The notes beneath the pieces are model-generated. The model saw only the letters and a list, made by a program, of their open reading frames with translations. It searched no databases and was not told where the DNA came from. Below, piece after piece: positions 40,266 to 52,327 of a DNA stretch of 64,000 nt (its first letter is position 1; each line of letters starts with the position of its first letter). Source of the DNA: Osedax frankpressi (Eukaryota > Annelida > Polychaeta > Sabellida > Siboglinidae); the NCBI GenBank assembly GCA_964035775.1, contig OZ038314.1:27307641-27371640 (forward strand), written 5' to 3'. The translations under genes and the position numbers were made by a program.

Positions 40266-43200
40266 ATGGATTCAATGGTAATTAACAAAACTGTCAAACC
40301 TCTTACTCCAGTAGGCGTCAAAAAATTCCTGACCTGCAAGGTTTGAATAGTTTATATATTTCAATTAAATAATAACATTCTTAAACATTAATATATTTAT
40401 TAACTAATATTAATTTCACTTTTGGGAATATAGTTTAAATATTCATTTGTATTAATTTCAAGATTAATCAATAGAACATATTTTTATTTGTATTTACTAG
40501 AGCATATTTCAATATCAATAATGTCCTAATGCATTGTTATGTATCCAAATAGACTTGTGGCTGTAATACGCAAACATGTTCTAGCAACAATAGGTTTGTT
40601 TATTTTTAAACAAAATTTTTATCGATTTCAAAGATCGTGTCTTAACATCATTTGCTTAATATTGTTGTTCTCGACTGTTAACATTATATAACAATTAATA
40701 TTGGAATTAAAAAGAAATGAAAATTTTAAATTATTTTTAAATATGAAAAACGATTGCATAATTCCTCAATTAGTCATAAACGTTACATTAAGCATTGAAC
40801 TTACTTCGCGATGTCGCGACCCCTAGCCTTGACCTTCATAAGGAGATTGAGCAGCTGAACGCCCGTCTCGAGCAGGTGAAAGCGCAACGATCATTAGCCG
40901 AGAAATCCGCGATGGAGGCTGCTGCAATGGCTAACATTGAAAGTCTGAAACAACAGGATGATATCGGGAGACTACGCGACCGTTACGACAGGTTAGACAC
41001 ACCTCCTCGTTAGTGTGAATAATAGGCCACACCCCTCGTTATTGTGAATAGTAGGCCACACCCCTCGTTAGTGTGAATAGTAGGCCACATTCCTCGTTAT
41101 TGTGAATAGTAGGCCACACCCCTCGTTAGTGTGAATAGTAGGCCACATTCCTCGTTATTGTGAATAATAGGTCACGCCCCTCGTTAGTGTGAATAGTAGG
41201 CCACACCCCTCGTTATTGAGAATAATAGGTCACGCCCCTCGTTAGTGTGAATAATAGGCCACACCCCTCGTTAGTGTGAATAGTAGGCCACATTCCTCGT
41301 TATTGTGAATAATAGGTCACGCCCCTCGTTAGTGTGAATAGTAGGCCACACCCCTCGTTATTGTGAATAGTAGGCCACACCTCCTGGTTATTGTGAATAG
41401 TAGGCCACGCCCCTCGCAGTGTGAATAGTAGGCCACACCTCCTCGTTAGTGTGAATAGTAGGCCACGCCCCTCGTTATTGTGAATAATAGGCCACACCTC
41501 CTCGTTAGTGTGAATAATAGGCCACACCCCTCATTAGTGTGTGAATAATAGGCCACACCCCTCATTAGTGTGAATAGTAGGTCACACCACCTCGTTATTA
41601 TGAATAATAGGCCACACCCCTCGTTAGTGTGAATAATAGGCCATACCCCTCGTTATTGTGAATAATAGGCCACACCCCTCGTTATTGTGAATAATAGGCC
41701 ACACCCCTCGTTATTGTGAATAATAGGCCACACCTCCTCGTTATTGAGAATAATAGGTCACGCCCCTCGTTAGTGTGAATAATAGGCCACCCCCTCGTTA
41801 TTGTGGATAATAGGCCACACCTCTCGTTATTATGGATAATAGGCCACACCTCCTCGTTATTGTGAATAATAGGCCACACCCCTCGTTAGTGTGAATAATA
41901 GGCCACACCCCTCGTTAGTGTGAATAGTAGGCCACACCTCCTCGTTATTGTGAATAGTAGGCCACACCTCCTCGTTAGTGTGAATAATAGGCCACACCCC
42001 TTGTTAGTGTGAATAATAGGCCATACCCCTCGTTATTGTGAATAATAGGCCACACCCCTCGTTATTGTGAATAATAGGCCACACCCCTCGTTTTTGTGAA
42101 TAATAGGCCACACCTCCTCGTTATTGTGAATAATAGGCCACACCCTTCGTTAGTGTGAATAGTAGGTCACACCACCTCGTTATTATGAATAATAGGCCAC
42201 ACCCCTCGTTAATGTAAATATCAGGCCACACCCCTAGTTAGTGTGAATAATAGGCCACACCCCTCGTTAATGTAAATATCAGGCCACACCCCTTTGTTAT
42301 TGTGAATAGGAAGCCACGCCCACTTTAATTAATGTGAATATGATCATTTCTATATAAATTATTCATATCTAAGCCTCATATTATAGTTTATGATTTATTA
42401 ATATTATTTTACAATTTTTATTTAAGCTATTTATATAAAATCAATATTTTGTATGCATCTACCTCCATCGTAACTTACTCCCATAAATATATAATACCAA
42501 CCTATCATCTATCTATCTTCACTACATTACTCCTCAACTAATACCCCAACAACGCACCATACTTGCCCATAATCCCTACACTAAACCCCTTAACTTCTAG
42601 ACTATTTGAGAATCACCGTCGAATGCATAAAGTTAATCACGAACTTGAAGAGAAATTGCTTGGAGCTGTAAGTTATATCTGCGAGTGTGGGTTTGGGAAT
42701 GTGTGTCCGGGCGAGTCTGAGAGTGGCAGTGCTAATTAGGGCGTAGTAAATGTAAATATATAAGAAATAATGCTACCTGGAGACTATTTATATAAAACAG
42801 AATGTTATTTTGTTATGCATTGAATATTTAGTAGGCCAAACCACCCAGAAGTTTAACCTAGGAATGAAGTTTTGTAATGGGGTAAATTAAATTTCGATAA
42901 AAAGTTTTATTAGAATGAGTGCTGGGTTTATATTAGATTGAATATAATCCACGATATAATATATATATTATATTTTATTAAATTCTTGTATAGGAGTTTG
43001 TGATTTAATATCATGGGGAGGATATCTGTGAATATTGATTTTTAATTTTTGACCTTAGGTTGAAAAACTGAATTCTGAGACGTTCATCCTACAGAGTCGA
43101 GTTGATTCCTTGAATACAAAGATCTTAACGGGCAATTCTATTATCTGTGATTTAGAAGATGAGTGCGTTAGTTAACTCTCAACATTATATAACATTCATT

Positions 43201-45051
43201 TTTCAATATCAATCTAGAAATTGATTTTTAATATTAATCAGAAAAAATGTGAAATATTTTATCTTTAAAATTCTCTTCTCTCTTTCTATTCAATATAATA
43301 ATTTGTATTTGAATCCTCGGATAATTGATTTCTCTGTATTATCAATTCCTTCTATTCACAGGAAGAGTACAGGAAGGATTGTAATATTGCCTCAGGTCTA
43401 CTACAGTGTAACCCTGCCAACTTTGTATCTCATAAGATCAGTACAGTTGGTTATATATCTTATATTCCTACTTATAGTAACTCATGTGTACTCGTACTCA
43501 CTTGTACTAAATCATACTCACTCCTACATACTCACACTCACTTGTACTAAATCATACTCACTTGTACTAAATCATACTCACTCCTACATACTCATACTCA
43601 TTAATACTTATAGATGCCATTACTTATATATAATCAGATCCAATATCAGTTGGTTATATATCTTATATTCCTACTTATAGTAACTCATATGTACTCGTAC
43701 TCACTTGTACTCGCTTGTACTAAATCATACTCACTCCTTCATACTCATACTCACTAATACTCACTTGTTCTAAATCATACTCACTCCTTCATACTCATAC
43801 TCACTCCTACATACTCATACTCACTATTACTTATAGATGCCATTACTGCATTATATAATACTGCCATACTACATTATATAATCAGATCCAATATCATTTA
43901 TTTTATTCAAATCAAATTATAGATTTACATTACTTGTAAATGTTGATTTTAAAATGTCTATTATTCTGTAATTTTTGAATAACTTATATAAATTATAATT
44001 TAATATAACTTATGTCCAATGATAACTCCTAAACCTAAACCCTAGCTTCCAGTTGATCTACAAGAGCGTGTACGCTTCTACATGACCTCTGAAGAACAGT
44101 TCATGCTGGACTCTAGGGCAAAGGATGAAGTCAAAGGTCCTTAGAGAATTCTATAATCTTTGCATAATATTATATAGAATATGTTTTATATTAATTATCG
44201 ATACTTTTTTTATAATTTTAAAATTAGTTAAGTATTTATTAAAGGTGTTTATTAAATTTAATGAAGAACATGTTGTCTAATTATACTTATTAACTCACTT
44301 CTGCTCTTGCCATTCGATGTACAGAAACCCTGATACCAATTCCTACGTTCCCTCCTACCGCCATGATGTACGCTATACCTATGGGAACGCCGACTATGAA
44401 AACCTCAGTCTCGGCATCAGATTTGGACAGCGTTAGATTCAATAAACTTATTGTTTCGGATAAATAGTGAGGTGTACTTCAATGATGCAATATCACGGAA
44501 GTGTTAATCAAAATATCAATTTAAATATTTATTTATAACTCTATACATTGGGATTTATTTTTAATAGTAATTTGTATATTTGCGTAGTATATATTGTATA
44601 TAATATATATATAAAAGTTAGTATTTGAATATACTGACTAGCTCTTATATCTCACATATCATTGAAATCTAATTTTTTAAAAAAAAACATTGATTTCTGA
44701 TACATCTAAAATATTCTTAATATTATTTTATATAAATATTAATTTTTCTTTTATTTCCTCAGAATTATAAATTATTATTTAAACTCTCCTCGTTATTTAC
44801 GTCCTTATCGTATCCAGGTGCCAACTAGATTATTGGCCGAGGTATTATCGAAGCCGTCGCGTCGCAAACGCAATGTGAACCCGTCGTATGCGAACACCGC
44901 AGCTACATCCAGGCATTCCGTTGCTACGCATTCCAAGCACGCAATTACAGCCGAAGAAGATGACTTTCACGCTATCAACAGTGCCTCTCCAGTACACGCC
45001 GGCCCCTTAACCGAAAAACCATACAAGACCGGTGCGGTGTTTGATCTCTGA
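40266..45051 (+). CDS. BEGAIN/TJAP1-like coiled-coil scaffold protein
   Basis: Exons: 40266-40340 (probable start, MDSMVINKTVKPLT), about 40843-40991, 42601-42667, 43059-43166, 43362-43445, about 44047-44136, 44325-44431, 44818-45051 (stop); about 304 residues. The N-terminal half is coiled coil (EIEQLNARLEQVKAQR, then ENHRRMHKVNHELEEKLL). The family signature follows: EEYRKDCNIASGLLQCNPAN, then LPVDLQERVRFYM, against human BEGAIN YRKDCNLAAQLLQC and LPSDFQERVSLHM. Further on, VPTRLLAEVLSKP matches BEGAIN VPTCVIAKVLEKP. BEGAIN binds PSD-95 at synapses and TJAP1 sits at tight junctions and Golgi, so an adaptor role is likely. The C-terminus VFDL fits a class II PDZ ligand (inference). It is much shorter than human BEGAIN (about 590). 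Weak points are the first two exon joins and a possible one-base error in the 44047 exon limits. Confidence 0.88.
41011..42335. repeat. 29-bp minisatellite rich in CACCC boxes (~45 copies)
   Basis: GTGAATAATAGGCCACACCC followed by CTCGTTATT is repeated with small length and base variants through the intron after the exon ending at 40991. Nearly every unit holds CCACACCC, the CACCC-box core bound by KLF/Sp factors. The array is GC-richer than any other part of the intron. Open frames on the minus strand here are artefacts. Confidence 0.97.
43446..43900. repeat. Degenerate ACTCAT/ACTCACT repeats with larger direct repeats
   Basis: Fills most of the BEGAIN/TJAP1-like intron after 43445. Short ACTCAT, ACTCACT and TTGTACTAAATC units are embedded in longer duplications: the block GTTGGTTATATATCTTATAT (43446 and about 43651) and the block around AGATGCCATTAC (43613 and 43837). 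The splice donor at 43446 lies inside the first copy, so a second donor-like copy exists at about 43651. Confidence 0.9.
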
Positions 45052-45059
45052 TAGTTTTA

Positions 45060-48000
45060 CCCCTCGCAATACTCAGTAGTACGCAATACTTAGTATAGTA
45101 TCCTGCAGAATATCAATATTAAACTATTTATTACGAGTATTTAATGTCTGATGACTTTATATTTGGAATACAAAGCACAATTTAGTGATAACTCTACAAG
45201 AGCCAGTCTATCACCCCAGTTTACATTGTCAATTCTTATTTGTTTCTACTAACCTCTGATATTTGTATAATATTATATAATATAACATATTTATATTTAT
45301 AATAATATTGTCTTAATTTGGAAATTGTAAATACATTGAAATAATATAAAACACTGTATTGACAAATTCTTCAAATAGTGTTGGTTAACAATTTTATTAA
45401 ACTTATATCACAATATGTAGTCATCAGTTTTACGACTTAAATATTATTTAATCATATACTTATATATATATTGAGCAATATTTGTACAGCTTTAATCTAA
45501 TATTCAAATTATGATTTCATATTTATTATTTATTCCATCAATATTTCGAGTTGTATATAATGTAAACTATTTACTACAAAATTCAAACTGGAAAATTAAC
45601 TGATTATTAATTAGCCAATAATACACATGACATATCAAAATAAATGTTATTCAATACCATCTTAACCATGATAATATAGTTGAAACTTTTCAAAGTTAAT
45701 AAATTGAAGTACTGAAACTGCCTAATAAGAATCAATATAGATATTATTTCTTCATTAGATTCGATATATGTAGTATATCATATTCTTCAATACTTACAAT
45801 ATACTTTATAGAATATCTATAGATGCATTAGAATATACAATACTCGTATCAGGTTTCAAATTAAAAGTTTACTTATAAAAAATAATGTGTATAATATATT
45901 AAAAATAATTTGATAAACGTTGATACATTGGCTGTGAGTCAAAGATTTGTATGATTATTATATATTCTTTGTATTTATATCCACTTACAGAAATCATCAT
46001 TAAACTCAAGATTACCAAGTCAACTATTTTATTTTGACATACAAGTTATTAAATATTTAAAGCCTAGCCTATAGATAATAATTGGATTTTTTTATATTAA
46101 TCTTTGGTAATAAATTTAAAATTATTTAAATTTTATTTTCGTCTAGTTATTATTATTCATTATTAACATTATTATTCTAAAATATATTTATAAATATTAT
46201 TAAGTTAAATCATATATGCATTTTTATATGCATAATTAATAGAATATAACTTAATATGTGATTTTTCTGATAACTTAAAACTTATTACAATTATTATAAT
46301 AATGAGTATTTTTAGTTAAAATGTATACAATTATATCTTATTATTACATAATGTAGAATTATTATCTGAATAAGTTATGGCATATGAAGTAAGAAAATAA
46401 TTGGAAAAAGTTAATAATATTTCAATCCGTTTATTTTGAAATTATATTTTTAAACTTTTAAATGTATTGTTTTTTTTTGTTAAATATATTTTTATTATTT
46501 AATTTCATGGAACAATATTATGTTGACAAATAAAGCTCACTTTTAGTATAAGGTTACATTTGCATTCATTGTCTGGTATATACAATTTTAATCTTCCATA
46601 CATTAAATTAATCAGGGTAAATTTTATATTTGTTCTAAAAAATTAATCATTAATTGAAGTTATAAAAAATGTTTGCATTTCTTTTAAACATTTAATACAA
46701 ACTATCAAAAGCTTTATAAGATGTTAAGCCATGGCCAACTACTTGTTTTGTATCTCCATATTTTCCATAATATTCAAAACCTAACATATGTAAAATGATC
46801 ATTATACATTATTTTGATTATTAATGTGAATGGTAAGGGTAATACACTCGATGCTATCCGTGCTTGTATTATAAGTTACTTTTTTTAATCGCTATCGCAT
46901 CAAGTGTAATTGCATACATTTTATTTTGCTTATTTAAGTTTCAATTGAAATCGCCTTTCGAATAAAAAAAAAGAATATTATTAATTTGTATTTTAAAAAT
47001 AATTTAGTTAACAAATAAGATTATACCTGTTTTAAAATATTATTAAATACAGTATTTATATTAAGACTATTAACATATTTCTTTATTGTTTGAATTGAAG
47101 GCATTATTAATATTTTTTTGGTAATTTGTATAATTTCGGCGATGGAAAAAAACAAAACAAATAGATTTAAAATTTGGTGTAAAAATTCTACACGTTTTGA
47201 ATTGAACTTTTTTTAAGATCTTAAGATAAATATAATTTCTTATAAATTCATTTTTTTATCATAGATGAACTATTAGAATTTAGTAAATAATTATTTTCAA
47301 ATTAAATTAAGACTTAAATCATTAAAATTAATCATTAAAATATTTTGGTAATAATTTAGGATTTTCTAATTATATTATTATTGTATTTCTTTATTATCTT
47401 TAATAAAGTTTTCTTAATATGTTTTAGTCTATAATAATTTATCATATTTATTTTCTTTTAATAAAAAGTTTCAAATTTTCAATTTCATTATCTATAATTT
47501 AAAATTATAATGTTAATAATATGTATAATGTATACATTACTTATAGCACTATATTATTATTCACTTACACTTTACTTCAGGAATATTTGGTTTACAGGTT
47601 TACACAGTTTTCTATATCAGATAAAAACTACCAAAATTTTCTAAAATATAAACTAGTGTTGCAATTCTTAAGAATATATTATTAAGAATATATTATTATC
47701 GTTGAAAATCAACTGATCAAGTGAATAATAATATATATTATATTATTTATTATTTAAAAGATTTTATTATAATCCATTATTGATATAATAGAATGATTCA
47801 ATATTAAAAAATTCGACTTATAATTATAATAAACCTTCCCTGTATTTACATGTCCTATCAAATGATCTATAATATATAAATTTAATAAATATAACATTGT
47901 GTTACCTTAATATATGTATTTATATGTATTTATATCTTGTTGATTGGCATACTTGATCAGATTCCAACTATTTTCTTTTAAACATATTTTATAAATATCA

Positions 48001-48070
48001 GAATTTTCTACAAAACAAGTAAATAAATTGTAGTATGAAGAGAACAAATATTATGTTAAATATATAAACC
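45060..48070. other. Intergenic AT-rich DNA, no gene seen
   Basis: No exon-like island. Presumably contains the 3' UTR of the BEGAIN/TJAP1-like gene. Confidence 0.55.
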
Positions 48071-48078
48071 GTCAACTT

Positions 48079-48307
48079 CGATTGTATCAATAGTTGTATT
48101 AAAGTAAGGTTATTGTCCATAAATTGATAATCTGTTTAATATAATGAAAATAATGTTAATATATAAGTATATTAATATACTTATATCCAAGATTACCAAG
48201 GCAATATTGGCTTATGGCAATATTAACATTATTTTCGTCATATTAAACAGATAATCAATGTTTGGACAATATATAACCTTAATTTAATACAACTATTGAA
48301 ACAATCG
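48079..48307. mobile_element. Fold-back (MITE-like) inverted repeat
   Basis: A left arm of about 90 bp starting CGATTGTATCAATAGTTGTA is matched by the inverted right arm ending TACAACTATTGAAACAATCG, with few mismatches. A short centre contains its own palindrome (AAGTATATTAATATACTT). It has no coding capacity. The structure fits a non-autonomous fold-back or MITE; clear target-site duplications were not identified, so the class is unknown. Confidence 0.75.
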
Positions 48308-48310
48308 AAA

Positions 48311-48383
48311 AAATAAATAATTTAGTCTAAAATATGACACTTACAAATTGTAGCTGTCATATTTTAGACTAAAATATTTATTT
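48311..48383. repeat. Inverted repeat (hairpin)
   Basis: Arms TTTAGTCTAAAATATGACA and TGTCATATTTTAGACTAAA are exact complements with a 16-base loop, extending a few more bases. It lies immediately beside the larger fold-back element. Confidence 0.85.
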
Positions 48384-48407
48384 TTAGAAATCTGGATTTC
48401 TTTTCAT

Positions 48408-48510
48408 CTTGGTTTTGCCATTTTTGGAGCATTAATAAATTTAATATTTTAAAAAATATCTGGCTCCTCATTCCAAAGTAAAAATCTTTTATCTTTATTA
48501 GTATACATTT
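48408..48510. repeat. Direct repeat flanking stray exon, copy 1
   Basis: Block with TTTTGCCATTTTTGGAGCAT and CTGGCTCCTCATTCCAAAGT, repeated at 48760-48875. The two copies bracket the stray GPR137 exon copy. Confidence 0.9.
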
Positions 48511-48518
48511 TATCAAAA

Positions 48519-48740
48519 AAAACTTTTCATTATTCCGTTGGCAGTTATTGCCAAATGCAATATCAAGTGGAAATAATTGCAGTACTGTTCATTTTTATTT
48601 AGAAGATGAAATCGACGTCCTAAACCAACACTTTATGAACATTAACAAGTAAATATTTAACTTTATGAATATTAACAAGTAAATATTTCACTTTAGGAAC
48701 ATTATCAAGTAAATATTAATTTTATGAACATTAATAAATA
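48519..48740 (+). pseudogene. Stray duplicate of a GPR137 exon with its acceptor and donor repeats
   Basis: The block copies the GPR137 exon at 57195 together with its acceptor (CTTTTCATTATTCCGTTGGC then AG) and its 28-bp tail repeats. The exon copy, 48545-48652, reads LLPNAISSGNNCSTVHFY, then LEDEIDVLNQHFMNINK and a stop; the original has YEDSEDEIDGLNQNFMNINK. Apart from a three-base loss and a few substitutions it is still open. It lies about 3.7 kb upstream of the first GPR137 exon found, so it cannot be used as a normal downstream exon of that gene. It is probably a dead duplication, but a terminal exon of an unseen transcript is possible. Confidence 0.85.
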
Positions 48741-48759
48741 AATATTTCACTTTTAATCA

Positions 48760-48875
48760 TCTGGATTTTGCCATTTTTGGAGCATTAATAAATATTAATA
48801 TTATAAAATATATCTGGCTCCTCATTCCAAAGTAAAAATATGTTATCGTTACTAGAATACATTTGATCAAAACAA
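48760..48875. repeat. Direct repeat flanking stray exon, copy 2
   Basis: Second copy of the block at 48408-48510, with several base differences. Confidence 0.9.
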
Positions 48876-49341
48876 ATGTTCTCTATATAATCTAAATATA
48901 TACTTATACATGCGATAACCATGAATATAAGATTATTGAATTACCATAAATATTGCTTAAACATAAAAATATAGCTAAAAGATATATGTATATGTATACC
49001 TACATAGAGATATACAGAGGTATACCTACATAGATTGATCAATCTTAGTCATTAATTAATTAATTTATATTTTATAAACATATCTAGTCCTATATCTAAA
49101 CACCTACGAAATTCTCGAAATATGCCGAAGTTTCATTTGTAGTACTTAGTATATTAGTATGTAGTTCATCATAATAGTATCATGATAGTTTAGTATATTC
49201 GTATGCAAAATATCGTATAAATAAAATAAACATACTGCAGTACGCGCTGTGGGGGCCTATACTATTTAGATTGATAAATTAATAAATATATAATATAAAT
49301 TGTTCTCAGGTATCATGTTTAATAATATTAATCTAGATATT

Positions 49342-49344
<3 letters not shown>

Positions 49345-49374
<30 letters not shown>
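49345..49374. repeat. (TA)n microsatellite
   Basis: Pure TA run. Confidence 0.95.
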
Positions 49375-49378
<4 letters not shown>

Positions 49379-49618
49379 TTATTTGTAAATACTACATAAT
49401 GCATATACAAACTATATAGCATATAACTATAATAGTTCTCTCTAGATATAGTTATCTGAATTATTTAATTTAATTTTACAAATATATAAGATATATATAA
49501 ATATAAGTATATAATTATAATAATTTTCATAAAGTCATTTATTACAAATCGCATCTTGAGTCTTATGTGTCTTATCATATACGACATCATTTATTTTCCT
49601 CATAGGTTCTAACTAATG

Positions 49619-49619
<1 letters not shown>

Positions 49620-49677
<58 letters not shown>

Positions 49678-49775
49678 AGTGTGTGTGTGTATGTGTGTGT
49701 GTGTGTGTCTGTGTGTGTGTACGTGTGTGTATGTATGTATGTGTGTGTGTGTGTATGTGTGCATGTGTGCACAGT
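49620..49775. repeat. Compound (TA)n-(TG)n microsatellite
   Basis: About 40 bp of TA passes directly into about 110 bp of TG with ATG, CTG and ACG interruptions. Alternating purine-pyrimidine of this length can adopt Z-DNA. Open frames here (THTH, VCVC) are artefacts. Confidence 0.96.
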
Positions 49776-50926
49776 TGTACGTATGCGTATTATTGAGTGT
49801 TTGTGTATGGGTTTATCTCTGTATAATATATATAGCGCCAGCAAAAAAGTAAATCGAATTATATACATTTATTATTACGATTGATATTAAATTATATATT
49901 TACGGTTATAAACGTTTTGTTTATGTTTTAATATATGAATTCGATTCATGGCTTCATATCACATTTGCTGATAATCATTATGCATATACGTTACAAGTAT
50001 TGAAATAAAAATTAAAATAACTCAATATCGGAAGTTGTTTTATAATAAAATATCTAAATAATAGAATATGTTTAAATAATATTATATAAGTTTATATAAT
50101 ATTATATAAAATAATAAATTTAGCCATAATTTGTAGGAATTATTTATGTAATATAAGTTCATTATAATTATAATAACTATTGGCGTCATTGCCCGGAAGT
50201 AACTTATAAATTACCATTGACCATTATAGTTATTTAGAATCTTATATGAACCTCTAATTAGTTAATTAGCTCATTTTATCCGTAATGAACCATTTGCCAC
50301 ACACACGTGATCTGCAAACAAACTTGGTGGTTAAATCTATCTCGTTGATATAAAGAATACAAATATTCAGTTATCAGGAAGCACTCTAGAATCAAGGTTT
50401 CCATTTTATTAAATTGAATTTACATTTACATACTTCAGTTGTACTGCTATATCCATATTTATTATATTGTTATATATAATATACCATAATGTAAATATGC
50501 ATGTTTTGTTTTGTTTATGTATTTATCCTCGTTATTCATAAAAAATGGAGTTTGCCCTAATCCAAATAAATATCGATAATGTGAATATACAATACACTTG
50601 AACAGTGCATTATTTCTTCGTTTGATATGCGAGGTATTGTAAATGCTGTTTTAATTAGGATATTTAAAATCTTATCACCTTTTCTGCATATGACTCATTA
50701 AAGTATAAAAAACACTGCAAGTTATAAATTCTATATTTTAGATTGCACTGCATGACTCATTTTCTGACATCTATTGATATACATTAGTATACATTTTTAT
50801 ATTCTTTCAAACATATATACATTCTAATGTTTCATTGTAATACTTATTTTATAAACATTTTTTTCCAAGATATCAATATATGTTGTAAAGTGGTGGTTTT
50901 CCCTTTAAAAGCAGGGCATCAACTGC

Positions 50927-50928
<2 letters not shown>

Positions 50929-50962
<34 letters not shown>
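50929..50962. repeat. (TA)n microsatellite
   Basis: Pure TA run. Confidence 0.95.
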
Positions 50963-50966
<4 letters not shown>

Positions 50967-51459
50967 GAAGAATTGTCAGTGGTAAATTTATCTTCATATC
51001 AAATCTATGATTAAACATTATTTTGTAAAATATCTATATTATTGTATAATCTTTGTGTGATAATTTGTGTTTTGAAATATACAAATTCGTAGATTTATAT
51101 TTATTGTTATATTATTTAATTTTATTTGATTTAATTATATACTTATAAATATATCAATTATATAATGTATCTTATACATAATATACGATAATGGCAAGTA
51201 CTATTATATTTATCATTATATACTCTACTATTTGTTTCAAACGTATTTATATTATTTTAATATTATAATACATTATTATTCTTACTATAATTACTAAAAT
51301 TATTATACTTACAATAGTTACTATAATGTTACAATAACAAAATGTATACCATTTAATTTATATGTTCCGGTTTAAGTTTAAAATTAAAGTTTATTTTGCA
51401 ACAGTGAAATAATATTATATTATAACTATTAAAAAAATATAGTATAAAAATATATTCTT

Positions 51460-51506
51460 AAATATATATATAATATATATATAATATATATATTATATAT
51501 ATATTA
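51460..51506. repeat. Imperfect TA-rich repeat
   Basis: AATATATATAT units in direct and inverted orientation, so it can fold back. Confidence 0.85.
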
Positions 51507-52327
51507 TTACAAATATAGATATTTGATTGTATTCGTTTTTATAATAATTAAAGATAAATTATAAAGAAATTATATTTTAATGTATTGTATTAATTTTATA
51601 ACTTCATTATTATAATAAAATAATATATGTATTATAATATATTAAATATGTTGTTATAAAATGGAAATTCATTATAATTTGGTAAAATGTAAAAGAGCAA
51701 AGCATAGCAGATGAATAATATGTTTTATGATTACGTACATTTTATATTTTCATACAGCTTAGATATATTAATTTGTAAATATATAATTCAATGTTAAATA
51801 ATATCATTATTATTATATTTAATACATTAGTGTGAAATTATTAAATTATCCTATGCCCATCTTTTTTCCATTATTAGTAATTTGGTGTTATAGTTTGTTA
51901 AATATATATATTTTGATTAAAAATAACAAATTAGATTTGTATAAACTTATTTATAAAGTTTTTACAACTTTTTAATTAAGTTCCTAAAATTATAGTTACA
52001 ATTTGATCCTAAATTATAATTATAGAATATGAAATTTATTAATATTTAAGTTTAAATTATATGATCTCATCTTGATTATACACTCTCTTAATAATCTTGT
52101 TTAATCATAATTTACTATTCTTTTAAATATATATAACTAGTTTATTTTATTCATGGTAAAGAGTTAAGATATATTATTGATCTTTTATTTAGATTTTATT
52201 TGCATTATAGGCAAATGTTTCTATAAATAATATATATTACATATCTGCTTAATAACCAATTAAACAATTTGTTATAATTCGATTTGTTATAATTCCTATT
52301 AATTAATTGTTAAACTTAATAATTCAG

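Larger units (their letters stand above)
48900..52300. other. Intergenic AT-rich DNA upstream of GPR137-like gene
   Basis: No exon seen. Contains TA and TG microsatellites. A non-coding first exon and promoter of the plus-strand gene may lie here. Confidence 0.5.

Noticed and set aside
41300-41879. Minus-strand frames with WPIIHTNEE repeats
   Set aside because: Read through the 29-bp intronic minisatellite of the plus-strand BEGAIN/TJAP1-like gene.
49587-49884. His/Thr-repeat and Val/Cys-repeat frames
   Set aside because: Products of the compound TA/TG microsatellite.
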